DNA of 64,000 bases from Flammeovirgaceae bacterium UBA5008 (GTDB taxonomy: Bacteria; Bacteroidota; Bacteroidia; Cytophagales; Cyclobacteriaceae): assembly GCA_002398365.1 (NCBI GenBank), contig DGYK01000068.1, forward strand, positions 3,748 through 67,747. The letters are read 5' to 3'. This document shows positions 7,993 to 16,718 of this stretch, piece by piece (the stretch's first letter is position 1; the number at the start of each line of letters is the position of its first letter). Under the pieces are notes generated by a model. It did not search any database and had not been told where the DNA came from. It saw only the letters and a list, made by a program, of their open reading frames with translations. The translations under genes were made by a program, and so were the position numbers.

Positions 7993-8916
7993 ATGTCAAA
8001 GCTAAGTCAACGGCACCTGCTCGGAATTAAAAACCTTACCCGCCAAGACATAGAACTTATTTTTGAAACAGCCGACAATTTCAAAGAAGTCATCAACCGA
8101 CCAATTAAAAAAGTTCCTTCCTTACGGGATGTAACCATCGCCAACATCTTTTTTGAAAACTCTACACGAACCCGTCTTTCGTTTGAGTTAGCTGAAAAAC
8201 GCCTTTCGGCCGATGTGATTAATTTCTCTACCTCCAACAGCTCGGTGAAGAAAGGTGAAACTTTGCTCGATACAGTCAACAATATTTTGGCCATGAAGGT
8301 GGACATGGTGGTGATGCGCCACGCCAGTGTTGGTGCACCTCACTTTTTGTCCAAGCACATCAAAGCCAATATTGTCAACGCGGGCGATGGCACACACGAA
8401 CATCCTACACAAGCATTATTGGATGCCTTTTCTATTCGTGAAAAGCTAGGTGGTGTGGAAGGAAAGAAAATTGCCATCATCGGAGATATCCTCCACTCAC
8501 GCGTGGCCTTATCCAACATCTTCGCATTGAAAAAACTCGGTGCCGAAGTAATGGTGTGTGGCCCGCCAACGCTCATTCCAAAATTCATTTCTTCTCTGGG
8601 CGTGAAAGTAGAGTGGGAAGTACAAAAAGCCTTGGAGTGGTGCGATGTAGCCAACGTGCTACGCATTCAACTCGAGCGCCAGCAGATCAAGTATTTTCCT
8701 TCGCTACGCGAATACTCGCTGTACTATGGCATCACGAAAAAGACTTTGGACGATCTGAAGAAAGAAATCGTGTTGATGCACCCAGGCCCTATCAATCGTG
8801 GAGTAGAATTGACAAGCGATGCAGCAGACTCCCACCACTCGATCATTCTCGATCAAGTAGAAAACGGAGTGGCCGTGCGAATGGCGGTGCTGTATTTGTT
8901 GGCCGGTGCGAACTAA
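7993..8916 (+). CDS. pyrB: Aspartate carbamoyltransferase catalytic subunit
   Basis: Predicted 307-residue enzyme joining carbamoyl phosphate and L-aspartate to carbamoyl aspartate, the committed step of pyrimidine synthesis. It has the carbamoyl-phosphate motif ENSTRTRLSFE (55-65), the HEHPTQALLDAF motif and the C-terminal MHPGPINRGVE block that binds aspartate. The length is typical of class B/C enzymes that act without a PyrI regulatory chain; no pyrI is next to it. It is co-transcribed with pyrR. carA, which helps make its carbamoyl phosphate, is about 19 kb away in this window. Confidence 0.95.
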   Translation: MSKLSQRHLLGIKNLTRQDIELIFETADNFKEVINRPIKKVPSLRDVTIANIFFENSTRTRLSFELAEKRLSADVINFSTSNSSVKKGETLLDTVNNILAMKVDMVVMRHASVGAPHFLSKHIKANIVNAGDGTHEHPTQALLDAFSIREKLGGVEGKKIAIIGDILHSRVALSNIFALKKLGAEVMVCGPPTLIPKFISSLGVKVEWEVQKALEWCDVANVLRIQLERQQIKYFPSLREYSLYYGITKKTLDDLKKEIVLMHPGPINRGVELTSDAADSHHSIILDQVENGVAVRMAVLYLLAGAN

Positions 8917-8976
8917 GATCTCACCACATTAAAGTCCAGCTTGCGCCTATGCGTGCAAGAACAACCTGAAACAATC

Positions 8977-10701
8977 TTACTTCTGCCAGCCTTCAATCTC
9001 TTGCAGCGTGGGATTTTGCACCGATTCTAATTTGAGTTTCTTACGCATGCCCGGAATGTCATTGAAAAGCTTGGTCGGCTTGATCTCTTTCAACTGTGCT
9101 TGCGAATGAACACCCAACTTGATCAGAATCGGAATTAAATCGGCTCGCACACCGGCTGCCTCCAATTCCTTCTGCGGATCGAGCTCTATATTTTTCTCCA
9201 GCTTCATCTGCGGGAAGAAAATCACATCCTGAATGGAAGGTGAATTCGTCATGATCATCGACAAGCGGTCAATACCAATCCCTAATCCGGCTGTGGGTGG
9301 CATTCCGTATTCCAATGCACGCAAAAAGTCTTCGTCCAGTGTCATGGCTTCTTCGTCACCACGCTTGCCCAATTCCAATTGCTCTTCAAATCGCTTACGC
9401 TGATCAATCGGGTCGTTCAACTCAGAGAATGAATTACAAATTTCTTTGCGGTTACAGATCGCTTCAAAGCGCTCTACCAATCCCGGCTTGCTGCGGTGCT
9501 TCTTCGCTAATGGCGACATTTCCAACGGATAGTCGGTAATAAACGTAGGCTGAATCAATTGATGCTCGCACTTCTCGCCAAAAATCTGGTCAATCAATTT
9601 TCCTTTGCCCATCGTGGCATCGGCTGGCACATGCAATTGCTTACATGTTTCGCGAAGCGCAGCCTCATCCATTTCCGAAATATCAATGCCGGTAAAATGT
9701 TGAATGGCTTCGTACATCGTAAAACGTTTCCACGGACGTTTGAAGTTGATCAGGTTCTCGCCTACTTTCACTTCGGTTGTTCCGTGCAGGTCGAGTGCCA
9801 CTTTCTCGATCATCTCCTCCACCAAGTCCATCATCCAGTAATAATCCTTGTAGGCTACGTATAATTCCACTTGCGTGAATTCAGGATTATGAAATCTTGA
9901 CATCCCTTCATTACGGAAGTCTTTGGAGAATTCATACACACCATTAAATCCACCTACAATCAAACGCTTCAAATACAATTCATTGGCAATTCGCAAATAC
10001 AGCGTCATATCCAATGTATTGTGATGTGTTTTGAAAGGCTTGGCAGCGGCACCACCATACAATGGTTGAAGGATGGGAGTCTCCACTTCCAAATATCCTT
10101 TGCCTGTCAGGTAACTTCGCATGGAGTTCACCAGTTGTGTGCGTTTCACAAAGGCATCGCGCACGTGTGGGTTCACCGTAAGGTCTACATAGCGCATGCG
10201 GTAACGTTGTTCCGGATCGGTAAAGGCATCGTGTAAAACAGAATTGCCCTGCTCATCTTTAGTTTCTTTGACAATCGGCAGCGGGCGCAGCGATTTTGAA
10301 AGAACTTTGAAACTGGTCACGTGTATGGAAACTTCCCCGGTTTGGGTGGTAAACACAAATCCGGTTACACCGATGATATCACCAATGTCTAGTAACTTTT
10401 TAAATACAATATTATACAGTGTTTTGTCCTCAGTAGGGCAAATGTCATCTCTGCGGAAATAAACCTGAATGCGACCGGTTTCATCCTGCAGTTCGGCAAA
10501 TGAGGCATTGCCCATCACTCTGCGGGTCATGATACGTCCTGCGATGGATACATCCTTGAATTCCTGCTTCGGGTAGTTGGCATGAATCTGCTGTGTGGTC
10601 ACATTGACATCAAATAATTCAGCCGGGTAAGGATTGATGCCGAGTTTATTCAACTCGTCCATACTTTGTCTGCGGATGATCTCTTGTTCGCTTAGTTGCA
10701 T
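8977..10701 (-). CDS. lysS: Lysyl-tRNA synthetase, class II
   Basis: Predicted 574-residue enzyme that charges tRNA-Lys. The N-terminal OB-fold anticodon-binding domain (about 50-160, with VSIAGRIMTRRVMG) is followed by the class II core: motif 2 region FRNEGMSRFHNPEFTQVE, and motif 3 region GLGIGIDRLSMIMT. After the normal end (DVIFFPQMK) there is an extra tail of about 70 residues rich in Lys/Leu (KLGVHSQAQLKEIKPTKLF...), absent from the E. coli enzyme and common in Bacteroidetes; it looks like a helix-hairpin-type add-on. The gene stands alone and converges on pyrB. Confidence 0.96.
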   Translation of the reverse strand: MQLSEQEIIRRQSMDELNKLGINPYPAELFDVNVTTQQIHANYPKQEFKDVSIAGRIMTRRVMGNASFAELQDETGRIQVYFRRDDICPTEDKTLYNIVFKKLLDIGDIIGVTGFVFTTQTGEVSIHVTSFKVLSKSLRPLPIVKETKDEQGNSVLHDAFTDPEQRYRMRYVDLTVNPHVRDAFVKRTQLVNSMRSYLTGKGYLEVETPILQPLYGGAAAKPFKTHHNTLDMTLYLRIANELYLKRLIVGGFNGVYEFSKDFRNEGMSRFHNPEFTQVELYVAYKDYYWMMDLVEEMIEKVALDLHGTTEVKVGENLINFKRPWKRFTMYEAIQHFTGIDISEMDEAALRETCKQLHVPADATMGKGKLIDQIFGEKCEHQLIQPTFITDYPLEMSPLAKKHRSKPGLVERFEAICNRKEICNSFSELNDPIDQRKRFEEQLELGKRGDEEAMTLDEDFLRALEYGMPPTAGLGIGIDRLSMIMTNSPSIQDVIFFPQMKLEKNIELDPQKELEAAGVRADLIPILIKLGVHSQAQLKEIKPTKLFNDIPGMRKKLKLESVQNPTLQEIEGWQK

Positions 10702-10722
10702 AGTTTCTTTAACTCTAAATAA

Positions 10723-11901
10723 TTATCCTTTTCTTCTTTTCAATTCTTTCCGAATCAGCGTCAACTCTCGGCTGCTCTGCCCGGCAACCGATGTGTTTTC
10801 TGAAGCTCTTCGCAGCAAGTATGGCATCACCGATTCCACAGGACCGTAAGGAACATACTTGGCTACGTTATATCCGGCCTTCGCCAAATTGAAAGAAATG
10901 TTATCACTCATACCTAACAACTGGGCAAACCACACACGGTTGTCGTTGTTCTGCATACCATGTTTATTCATCAACACCGTTAAGTATTGGTTGCTGTATT
11001 CATTGTGCGATCCACACACTAGCGAGATACGCTGTTTGTTATCAATACAAAAAGCAAGTCCCTTGTTGAATGCATCATCCGTTGCTTGCTTGTTAGGATG
11101 GATTGGATTCGGATACCCCAATTTAGATGCACGCTCCGCTTCTTTTTCCATGTACGCGCCTCGCACCATTTTCACACCCAGAAAATAATTGTGCATGGCC
11201 GCATCGTGAAAGGCATTGCGTAAGTTACCTAACATATCAGCCCGGTACATTTGATAGGTATTAAATACAATCGCCTTTTGCAAATTGTATTTACGCATCA
11301 TTTCGTATGCCAATGCATCAATCGGGTTTTGAATCCAACTGTCTTCCGCATCGATCAGCACCGGAATACCCGCTTCAAATGCCTTTCGGCAGATTTGATC
11401 CACCCGGTTTCTCACTCGCTCGAATGCCGCTTGATCTTCCGCGGAAAGCGTTTGTGCTGCGTGTACTTTCTCTAACAAATCAAAAGCGGCTAGACCCGTC
11501 ACCTTGAAAACACTAAAAGGCACAGCCGAATTTTTTTTTGCTTCATCGATGGTAGCGAGAATTTCTCGCGTAGTTTTATCAAACCCAGCCTCATCCTTTT
11601 CTCCCTCCACAGAATAATCGAGGATGGTGCCCACCTTAAACTTAGCCAGCTTTTCAATGGTGATTTCACTTTCCTCAATGGTTTCGCCTCCACAAAAATG
11701 TTCAAAAACCGTAGCCCGGATCATCCATTTTACCGGAAGATGCAGGGCCAAACTCATTTTTGCCATAGAGGTAGCAATAGCTGAGGATGTGGGGTTATTG
11801 ACCAGGGAGAAGATGAGGTTTGCTTTCTTCAACTCGCGGTCACTTTTGTAGGAAAAAGCAACCGAAGTATCGTCAAATTGAATTGAAGGAACTGTTTCCA
11901 T
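10723..11901 (-). CDS. Proline dehydrogenase
   Basis: Predicted 392-residue FAD-dependent enzyme oxidising L-proline to pyrroline-5-carboxylate. It is the stand-alone PRODH type (PutA N-terminal barrel without the P5C dehydrogenase). Family features are IDAEDSWIQNPID, the LGVKMVRGAYMEKEAERA strand-helix, SHNEYSNQYL and the C-terminal YVPYGPVESVMPYLLRRASENT block, which holds the substrate-binding Arg pair. The frame reaches a GTG at 11916, but a TATATTTG promoter box covers 11916-11923, so the ATG at 11901 must be the start. The gene is separated from lysS by 21 bases and may share its transcript. Confidence 0.93.
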   Translation of the reverse strand: METVPSIQFDDTSVAFSYKSDRELKKANLIFSLVNNPTSSAIATSMAKMSLALHLPVKWMIRATVFEHFCGGETIEESEITIEKLAKFKVGTILDYSVEGEKDEAGFDKTTREILATIDEAKKNSAVPFSVFKVTGLAAFDLLEKVHAAQTLSAEDQAAFERVRNRVDQICRKAFEAGIPVLIDAEDSWIQNPIDALAYEMMRKYNLQKAIVFNTYQMYRADMLGNLRNAFHDAAMHNYFLGVKMVRGAYMEKEAERASKLGYPNPIHPNKQATDDAFNKGLAFCIDNKQRISLVCGSHNEYSNQYLTVLMNKHGMQNNDNRVWFAQLLGMSDNISFNLAKAGYNVAKYVPYGPVESVMPYLLRRASENTSVAGQSSRELTLIRKELKRRKG

Positions 11902-11915
11902 AGGCAAATTGGGCA

Positions 11916-11923
11916 CAAATATA
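11916..11923 (-). promoter_or_regulatory. -7 box of the proline dehydrogenase promoter
   Basis: The minus strand reads TATATTTG here, an exact TAnnTTTG match. Transcription would begin near 11909, about 8 bases before the ATG at 11901, and this rules out the upstream GTG as a start. Confidence 0.5.
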
Positions 11924-12040
11924 ACAGGGTGGCAGATTTTATTGTTTGAAATAACCTGAAATCACCTGCCCTTATTAAAAAGTAAAGATTACCATGCGAA
12001 AGGGCATATTTCAGCTAATTTTAAGCTTGAATATTTCGAA

Positions 12041-13072
12041 ATGCACGGTCGGGTTATCATAGAATCTAACGCCAGTCAAATGCTGAGTGGCTTTCTGAAA
12101 GAGGTAACGTTTACACAATTAGCAGTTTTGGCGGACGAAAACACCCGCAAGCATTGCTATCCACTCATTCAATCGGCTTTGCCACCCCATCAAGTTATTG
12201 AAGTGGCCGCAGGCGAAGAATTTAAAAATCTGAACACCTGCACCCACATCTGGCAACAGCTGACGGATTTGCAATTCGACCGCCATGCGATGCTGATTAT
12301 CATTGGCGGTGGTGTTTTAGGTGACATGGGCGGCTTTTGTGCAGCCACGTATAAGCGAGGTATCAACTTTACATTGATGCCCACTACTTTATTGGCGCAG
12401 GTAGATGCCAGTGTTGGAGGGAAACTGGGAGTTGATTTCAATCATTACAAAAATCATATCGGGGTATTTCAAGAGCCCGTGGCTACTTTGATTAGTCCTC
12501 AGTTTTTAGGAACCCTTCCCCATCGTGAGTTACGTTCAGGCTTTGCCGAAATTTTAAAGCACTGCCTGATCGCAGATCGGGCGAAATGGGAGGAGGTTAT
12601 TCTGCATGACCTGAACCACCAAAACTGGGAAGAGTTAATCGCTCATTCGGTCAAAGTAAAGAAAGCGGTCACCGAGGCAGATCCCCGAGAAAAAGGGCTA
12701 CGCAAAACCCTCAACTTCGGGCATACATTAGGACATGCGCTGGAAACATTCTTTTTAAACTCACCGAATCGGCTTTTCCATGGTGAAGCAATCGCCATTG
12801 GCATGATGACGGAATCTTTCATTGCCCATCAAAAAGAGCTATTGAGCAAAAAAGAGTTGGATAGCATCTGCCGCTATATTCTCTCGATTTTCGGAAAAGT
12901 AAATGACTCGACCGATCAAAGTCAGATCATCGCTCTTACGTTACAAGACAAGAAAAATAAGGGAGCTAAAGTTTTGATGGCACTTCCGCAGGGAATTGGG
13001 AAAGCCATTTGGGATGTGGAAGTAACGGATAAAGAGATGGCAGAGGCATTAAACTATTATCAAAGCTTATAG
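12041..13072 (+). CDS. aroB: 3-dehydroquinate synthase
   Basis: Predicted 343-residue NAD- and metal-dependent enzyme turning DAHP into 3-dehydroquinate, step two of the shikimate pathway. It shows the nucleotide-binding GGGVLGDMGGFCAATYKRG stretch, the MPTTLLAQVDASVGGKLGVD motif, the metal-site FAEILKHCLI/DPREKGLRKTLNFGHTLGHA region and HGEAIAIGM. The start ATG gives MHGRVIIES with no extension. A small YtxH-like gene lies between it and aroA, which is read in the same direction. Confidence 0.96.
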   Translation: MHGRVIIESNASQMLSGFLKEVTFTQLAVLADENTRKHCYPLIQSALPPHQVIEVAAGEEFKNLNTCTHIWQQLTDLQFDRHAMLIIIGGGVLGDMGGFCAATYKRGINFTLMPTTLLAQVDASVGGKLGVDFNHYKNHIGVFQEPVATLISPQFLGTLPHRELRSGFAEILKHCLIADRAKWEEVILHDLNHQNWEELIAHSVKVKKAVTEADPREKGLRKTLNFGHTLGHALETFFLNSPNRLFHGEAIAIGMMTESFIAHQKELLSKKELDSICRYILSIFGKVNDSTDQSQIIALTLQDKKNKGAKVLMALPQGIGKAIWDVEVTDKEMAEALNYYQSL

Positions 13073-13097
13073 CTATGATCTGAGCCTCAACCAAATC

Positions 13098-13289
13098 TTA
13101 GACGTAGTGTACGTCCGAGTCATCTTGCTTTTTGTTGTCTTTGCCGCCAAAGGTGTTTTTTAAATCTTCGGCTGCTTTCGAGACAAACTCTTTCGTTTTT
13201 TTCTTACGGTCTCCCGTTAATAACCAGGCTGCTAACAGGGCCCCGCCTGCTACGCCCAATCCAATTGCGATTTTCTTTGAGGTGTTCAT
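13098..13289 (-). CDS. YtxH-like small membrane protein
   Basis: Predicted 63 residues: a short basic start, a glycine-rich hydrophobic helix (about 7-25, IGLGVAGGALLAAWLL), then a charged helix with KKKTKEFVSKAAEDLKN and an acidic tail. This is the layout of YtxH/general-stress small proteins in Bacteroidetes, whose function is not established. It is transcribed against its neighbours aroB and aroA. Confidence 0.7.
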   Translation of the reverse strand: MNTSKKIAIGLGVAGGALLAAWLLTGDRKKKTKEFVSKAAEDLKNTFGGKDNKKQDDSDVHYV

Positions 13290-13459
13290 ATAAAAGCTTA
13301 ACTGATTTTTAAAATAAATTGTTTCATCTCGCTTAACTATTTTCTCCGAAGTGCAGAATGATCTTACCTTTAAGCACTGTTTGATGTAAAATTAAAGTTC
13401 ACCCAAACAGAAAATTAAAAAACGATTAAAAAAAGTTTATCACCAACTAGCTAACCATC

Positions 13460-14698
13460 GTGAGTTCGTACCTGCTACTGCACAAAAAAAATTCCGTTAT
13501 TGGCACCATTCAACAATTATCCTCTTCCAAAAGTATAAGTAACCGGGCTTTACTGTTGAAAGCACTGAGCGGACCAAAATCAATCGTGCAAAATTTGTCC
13601 ATTGCCCGCGATACGCAACTGATGAATAGTCTGGTGAACAACGAAGAAAAAACCATCAACGTATTGGATGCCGGCACGACCATGCGTTTCCTCACGGCTT
13701 ATTTTGCCCTGACGGGGAAAAACAAAATCATGACGGGGACCGATCGGATGAAAGAGCGCCCCATAGGCTTGCTGGTGGATGCGCTACGAAAGTTGGGAGC
13801 TACAATAGACTATTTGGGTGTGGAGGGATTTCCACCTTTGGAACTAAAAGGGTTCGGCCAACAATTAACATCAGAGATTGAAATTCCGGGAAACGTAAGC
13901 AGCCAATACATTTCTGCCCTCATGATGGTTGCTCCTATCCTACCGAAAGGTTTGATCATTAAGTTGAAAGGAGAAGTCGGCAGTGTGCCATACATTCGGA
14001 TGACGGCCTCTCTGATGGAAGAATTTGGTGTACACCCCGAATTGAATTTTGAGAAAGGATTTATCAAAATTGAAAACCAAGCCTATCGCCCCGCCACAGT
14101 AACAGCGGAAGCTGATTGGTCTTCTGCCAGCTATTGGTTTGGGTTTACGGCATTAGCTGAGCAGGCCGATATTATTCTTCCCAACGTTTCAGAAAAATCT
14201 TTGCAGGGCGATCGGGTGATTGTAGAAGTAATGAATCAGGTGGGCGTTCATGCTCAATTTGAAAATGGACATGTGCGACTTACCAAAAAAGAAGCTACCA
14301 ACCATTTAATTTGGGATTTTAAAGATTGCCCTGATTTAGCACAGACGGTTTTGCCTGCCTGTGCGGCTAAGGGGATCAGCGGTGAGTTTACCGGTTTAGA
14401 AAGTCTGCGGATCAAAGAGACCGATCGCATTGCAGCGCTACAGACTGAATTAAAAAAGATTGGTGCAGAGTTAAGCGAACCCGCTGTTGGGAAATGGCAT
14501 TTAAGTCCCGGAAAAATTCCGAATCAAGCCATTCCAATTTCTACTTATCATGATCACCGCATGGCAATGGGTTTTGCGCCCTGGGCTACCTTGACAGATT
14601 TAAAAATTGAAGCACCGGAAGTAGTCAATAAATCATATCCTACTTTTTGGGACGACCTTCAGTCGGTGGGAATTGAAATCAAACTAGAAGGGAATTGA
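13460..14698 (+). CDS. aroA: 3-phosphoshikimate 1-carboxyvinyltransferase (EPSP synthase)
   Basis: Predicted 412-residue enzyme joining shikimate-3-phosphate and phosphoenolpyruvate. Family motifs are SKSISNRALLLKAL (the Lys and Ser that bind the substrates), LDAGTTMRFLTAYFAL, ERPIGLLVDAL, NVSSQYISALMM, LRIKETDRIAAL and YHDHRMAMGFAPWA. The start codon is a GTG at 13460 (MSSYLLLHKKN). It ends 20 bases inside the convergent BtuF-like gene. At 412 residues it is slightly shorter than most EPSP synthases, but all motifs are present. Confidence 0.95.
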   Translation: MSSYLLLHKKNSVIGTIQQLSSSKSISNRALLLKALSGPKSIVQNLSIARDTQLMNSLVNNEEKTINVLDAGTTMRFLTAYFALTGKNKIMTGTDRMKERPIGLLVDALRKLGATIDYLGVEGFPPLELKGFGQQLTSEIEIPGNVSSQYISALMMVAPILPKGLIIKLKGEVGSVPYIRMTASLMEEFGVHPELNFEKGFIKIENQAYRPATVTAEADWSSASYWFGFTALAEQADIILPNVSEKSLQGDRVIVEVMNQVGVHAQFENGHVRLTKKEATNHLIWDFKDCPDLAQTVLPACAAKGISGEFTGLESLRIKETDRIAALQTELKKIGAELSEPAVGKWHLSPGKIPNQAIPISTYHDHRMAMGFAPWATLTDLKIEAPEVVNKSYPTFWDDLQSVGIEIKLEGN

Positions 14699-15455
14699 AA
14701 TAGGCGGGAGCCAACAACATCCGGTTTCCATACCAGGAAAACATTTCACCATCCACCAAAACAATTTTTGCCTCAGGGAGAAGTAATTTCAGTTCAGCTA
14801 TGTGCTTTTCAGCGAATGGAAATGGCTCACTGGAAAGAAAAACGACTTCGGGATCGATCGCCAGAATTTGTGATTCAGTTAGTGTGGAGTACCGATCCAG
14901 CATCACTGCATTTTGCCAACCTGCATGATTGAGCATCGAATCTATAAAGGTGTTCTTTCCGGCCGCCATCCAGGGCGATTTCCAAATAAGATAAAGTACC
15001 CTTTGAGGATGCCGCTTTTGTAGGTGGGAGAAAGAAATTCTTAAATCACTCACCAGCTGGCTAGCTAATGGCTGACGGTTGGTGATTTCCCCGATCGACT
15101 GAATCATGTTTAAGGCATCATCTACCGTGTCAATATCACTCATCCATACGGGGTATTTCTTTTCCAAAAGGGTAATGGCTTCCCGATCATTTTCCTCTTT
15201 ATTTCCGATAATCAAATCGGGGTTTAATTGTTCAATGAGGTCAAACCGAATGGTTTTGGTGCCTCCTACTTTTGTGATTCGCTTTACTTCATCTGCAGGA
15301 TGCGTGCAAAACTTGGTTATCCCCACAAGGGAATCACGTAACCCCATATAAAACAAAAGTTCCGTCTGAGACGGAACTAATGATATGATTCGCTTGGGAG
15401 GAAAGTTAAATTCTACGGTTCTGCTAAGTTGATCAACAAAAGATCGACTGCCCAC
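14679..15455 (-). CDS. BtuF-like helical-backbone metal/cobalamin-binding protein without signal peptide
   Basis: Predicted 258-residue protein of the TroA/BtuF class, normally the periplasmic binding component of B12 or iron-siderophore ABC transporters. Features are PKRIISLVPSQTELLFYMGL near residue 20, VGITKFCTHP, VGGTKTIRFDLIEQLNPDLIIGNKEEN and the C-terminal lobe with YLIWKSPWMAAGKNTFIDSML. It starts at a GTG only four bases after the stop of the preceding gene, and no hydrophobic signal is encoded, so it appears cytoplasmic. Permease and ATPase genes of the matching type lie at 43.7-45.7 kb. Its 3' end overlaps the convergent aroA by 20 bases. Confidence 0.8.
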   Translation of the reverse strand: MGSRSFVDQLSRTVEFNFPPKRIISLVPSQTELLFYMGLRDSLVGITKFCTHPADEVKRITKVGGTKTIRFDLIEQLNPDLIIGNKEENDREAITLLEKKYPVWMSDIDTVDDALNMIQSIGEITNRQPLASQLVSDLRISFSHLQKRHPQRVLYLIWKSPWMAAGKNTFIDSMLNHAGWQNAVMLDRYSTLTESQILAIDPEVVFLSSEPFPFAEKHIAELKLLLPEAKIVLVDGEMFSWYGNRMLLAPAYFNSLLV

Positions 15456-15458
15456 CGA

Positions 15459-15974
15459 TTAAATAACGATAGCCATGCTACTGAGTTGGCTGGCAACTTT
15501 CAAAGTAGACGAGGAGACCGAAGCTTGGTTTAGTTCAAATTTCAACTTACCGTCAATGACTTTAAAATTGATACAGCTACCCTTTTTCCCCAGATTGAAG
15601 CTATCCGTGATCGTTAGAATGGGCTTTCCGGTTACTGCGTTTTTCACATTTTCAAACTGACCACTCTTGTTTTTGCCGATATAAACCACAGCGCATGAGG
15701 AAGCTTCCTCAGCGCCTGAAAGCTTGCGGATGGAGTATTTTTTGGCTCCTTTCGGCTTACCATCATAGTAGCTTTTTAAAGTATTGAATACATCGTCTTC
15801 GCCAATGATTCCTACCACAAATTCGCCAGGTTCGCTGTCATTCGGCCATTGAATGTACTTGATAAAGTTATAAATCATCTGTGCATGAATTTCATGCATC
15901 GGCTTTTCCGTTTGTGCGAAGCCAGTGAGGCTGCTAATCAGCAGAAGAACAAGAACGGGGAGTATTCTTTTCAT
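15459..15974 (-). CDS. YfiR-like (DUF4154) exported protein, copy 2
   Basis: Predicted 171-residue protein: signal peptide of about 20 residues (LLLISSLTGFAQ), then a DUF4154/YfiR-type domain with MIYNFIKYIQWP, FVVGIIGEDDVFNTL, VVYIGKNKSGQF, ILTITDSFNLGKKGSCINF and a C-terminal KVASQLSSMAIVI. In Pseudomonas YfiR is a periplasmic repressor of a diguanylate cyclase; in Bacteroidetes the role is not known. It is a close paralogue of the next gene upstream and has its own promoter. The GTG of the BtuF-like gene follows its stop after four bases. Confidence 0.83.
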   Translation of the reverse strand: MKRILPVLVLLLISSLTGFAQTEKPMHEIHAQMIYNFIKYIQWPNDSEPGEFVVGIIGEDDVFNTLKSYYDGKPKGAKKYSIRKLSGAEEASSCAVVYIGKNKSGQFENVKNAVTGKPILTITDSFNLGKKGSCINFKVIDGKLKFELNQASVSSSTLKVASQLSSMAIVI

Positions 15975-15995
15975 AGTATCCTAGATTACAAAACA

Positions 15996-16025
15996 CAAAG
16001 GTAATTTAAACTAAATCTTAACAAA
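15996..16025 (-). promoter_or_regulatory. Promoter of YfiR-like copy 2
   Basis: The minus strand has TTTG (16022-16025), 18 bases, then TACCTTTG (15996-16003), an exact Bacteroidetes promoter in the short gap between the two YfiR-like genes. It lets copy 2 and the BtuF-like gene be transcribed without copy 1. Confidence 0.62.
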
Positions 16026-16032
16026 GACCTAC

Positions 16033-16551
16033 TTAAATTAAGATGGCCATAGAAGTCAGGGCACTGGAAACCTTCAAATTTGCGGTTTCAATTGCCTTCT
16101 GATTTATCTCGTAGCGTAACTTTTCGTCTACTGTTTTAAAGTTGATACAGCTTCCTTTAGCACCTAATCCGTGGCGGTCTGTTACAATCAAGGTACCTTT
16201 GCCTTTTACCTTGGAATTGATTGCTTCAAATTCTCCACTTTTGCTTTTGTCGATATAAACCACTGCACAATCTGTCACCTCAGCTGCGTTAGCAAATTTC
16301 TTAATCACATAGGTTTTGTGTCCTTTGGATTTTCCGGTATACCAACTAGATAGTGTCTTGTAAACATCTTCATTGCCCACAACGCCAATTACAAATTCAC
16401 CGGGCTGGTCTTGATCAGGCCATTGAACGTATTTGGTAAAATTGAAAACCATCATGGTGTGGATTTCATGCATAGGACGATCTTGAGCAAAGGCGAAGTG
16501 GCTTACTAAAACGAAAGATACAAGGGCAAAAAATCGGGTTTTCATAATCAT
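16033..16551 (-). CDS. YfiR-like (DUF4154) exported protein, copy 1
   Basis: Predicted 172 residues (start ATG at 16551, or the ATG two codons later at 16545 that gives MKTRFFALVS). A signal peptide ends in SHFAFAQ. The DUF4154 domain aligns with copy 2 along its whole length: MVFNFTKYVQWPDQ, FVIGVVGNEDVYKTL, VVYIDKSKSGEF, TLIVTDRHGLGAKGSCINF and VSSALTSMAILI. The two genes arose by tandem duplication and have diverged to roughly half identity by eye. A periplasmic sensor or binding role is likely; there is no cyclase gene beside them. Confidence 0.83.
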   Translation of the reverse strand: MIMKTRFFALVSFVLVSHFAFAQDRPMHEIHTMMVFNFTKYVQWPDQDQPGEFVIGVVGNEDVYKTLSSWYTGKSKGHKTYVIKKFANAAEVTDCAVVYIDKSKSGEFEAINSKVKGKGTLIVTDRHGLGAKGSCINFKTVDEKLRYEINQKAIETANLKVSSALTSMAILI

Positions 16552-16583
16552 TGTTTTGGGTATTGCTGTTATTTTTTCTGATA

Positions 16584-16591
16584 CAAAAGTA
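16584..16591 (-). promoter_or_regulatory. -7 box of YfiR-like copy 1
   Basis: The minus strand reads TACTTTTG, matching TAnnTTTG, about 33 bases before the ATG at 16551. The -33 region is only weakly matched. Confidence 0.48.
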
Positions 16592-16718
16592 AACCCTTCC
16601 AGTTTCCTGAAAGGGTCTCTCTTTTTTGAATCCTATCGGATGTAATATTTTCTGATTGATTCTATCCGGATAGGCCTAATTGGCCAAAACAATCGATAGA
16701 CGGTAAATTTTGAATCTC

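Noticed and set aside
8917..8976. Weak CTTGC...GCAAG stem between pyrB and lysS as a terminator
   Set aside because: The stem is short, with no T-run on either strand; evidence is too thin to list.
9297..9864. Plus-strand open frames inside lysS
   Set aside because: They are antisense to a well-conserved lysyl-tRNA synthetase and show no protein family features.
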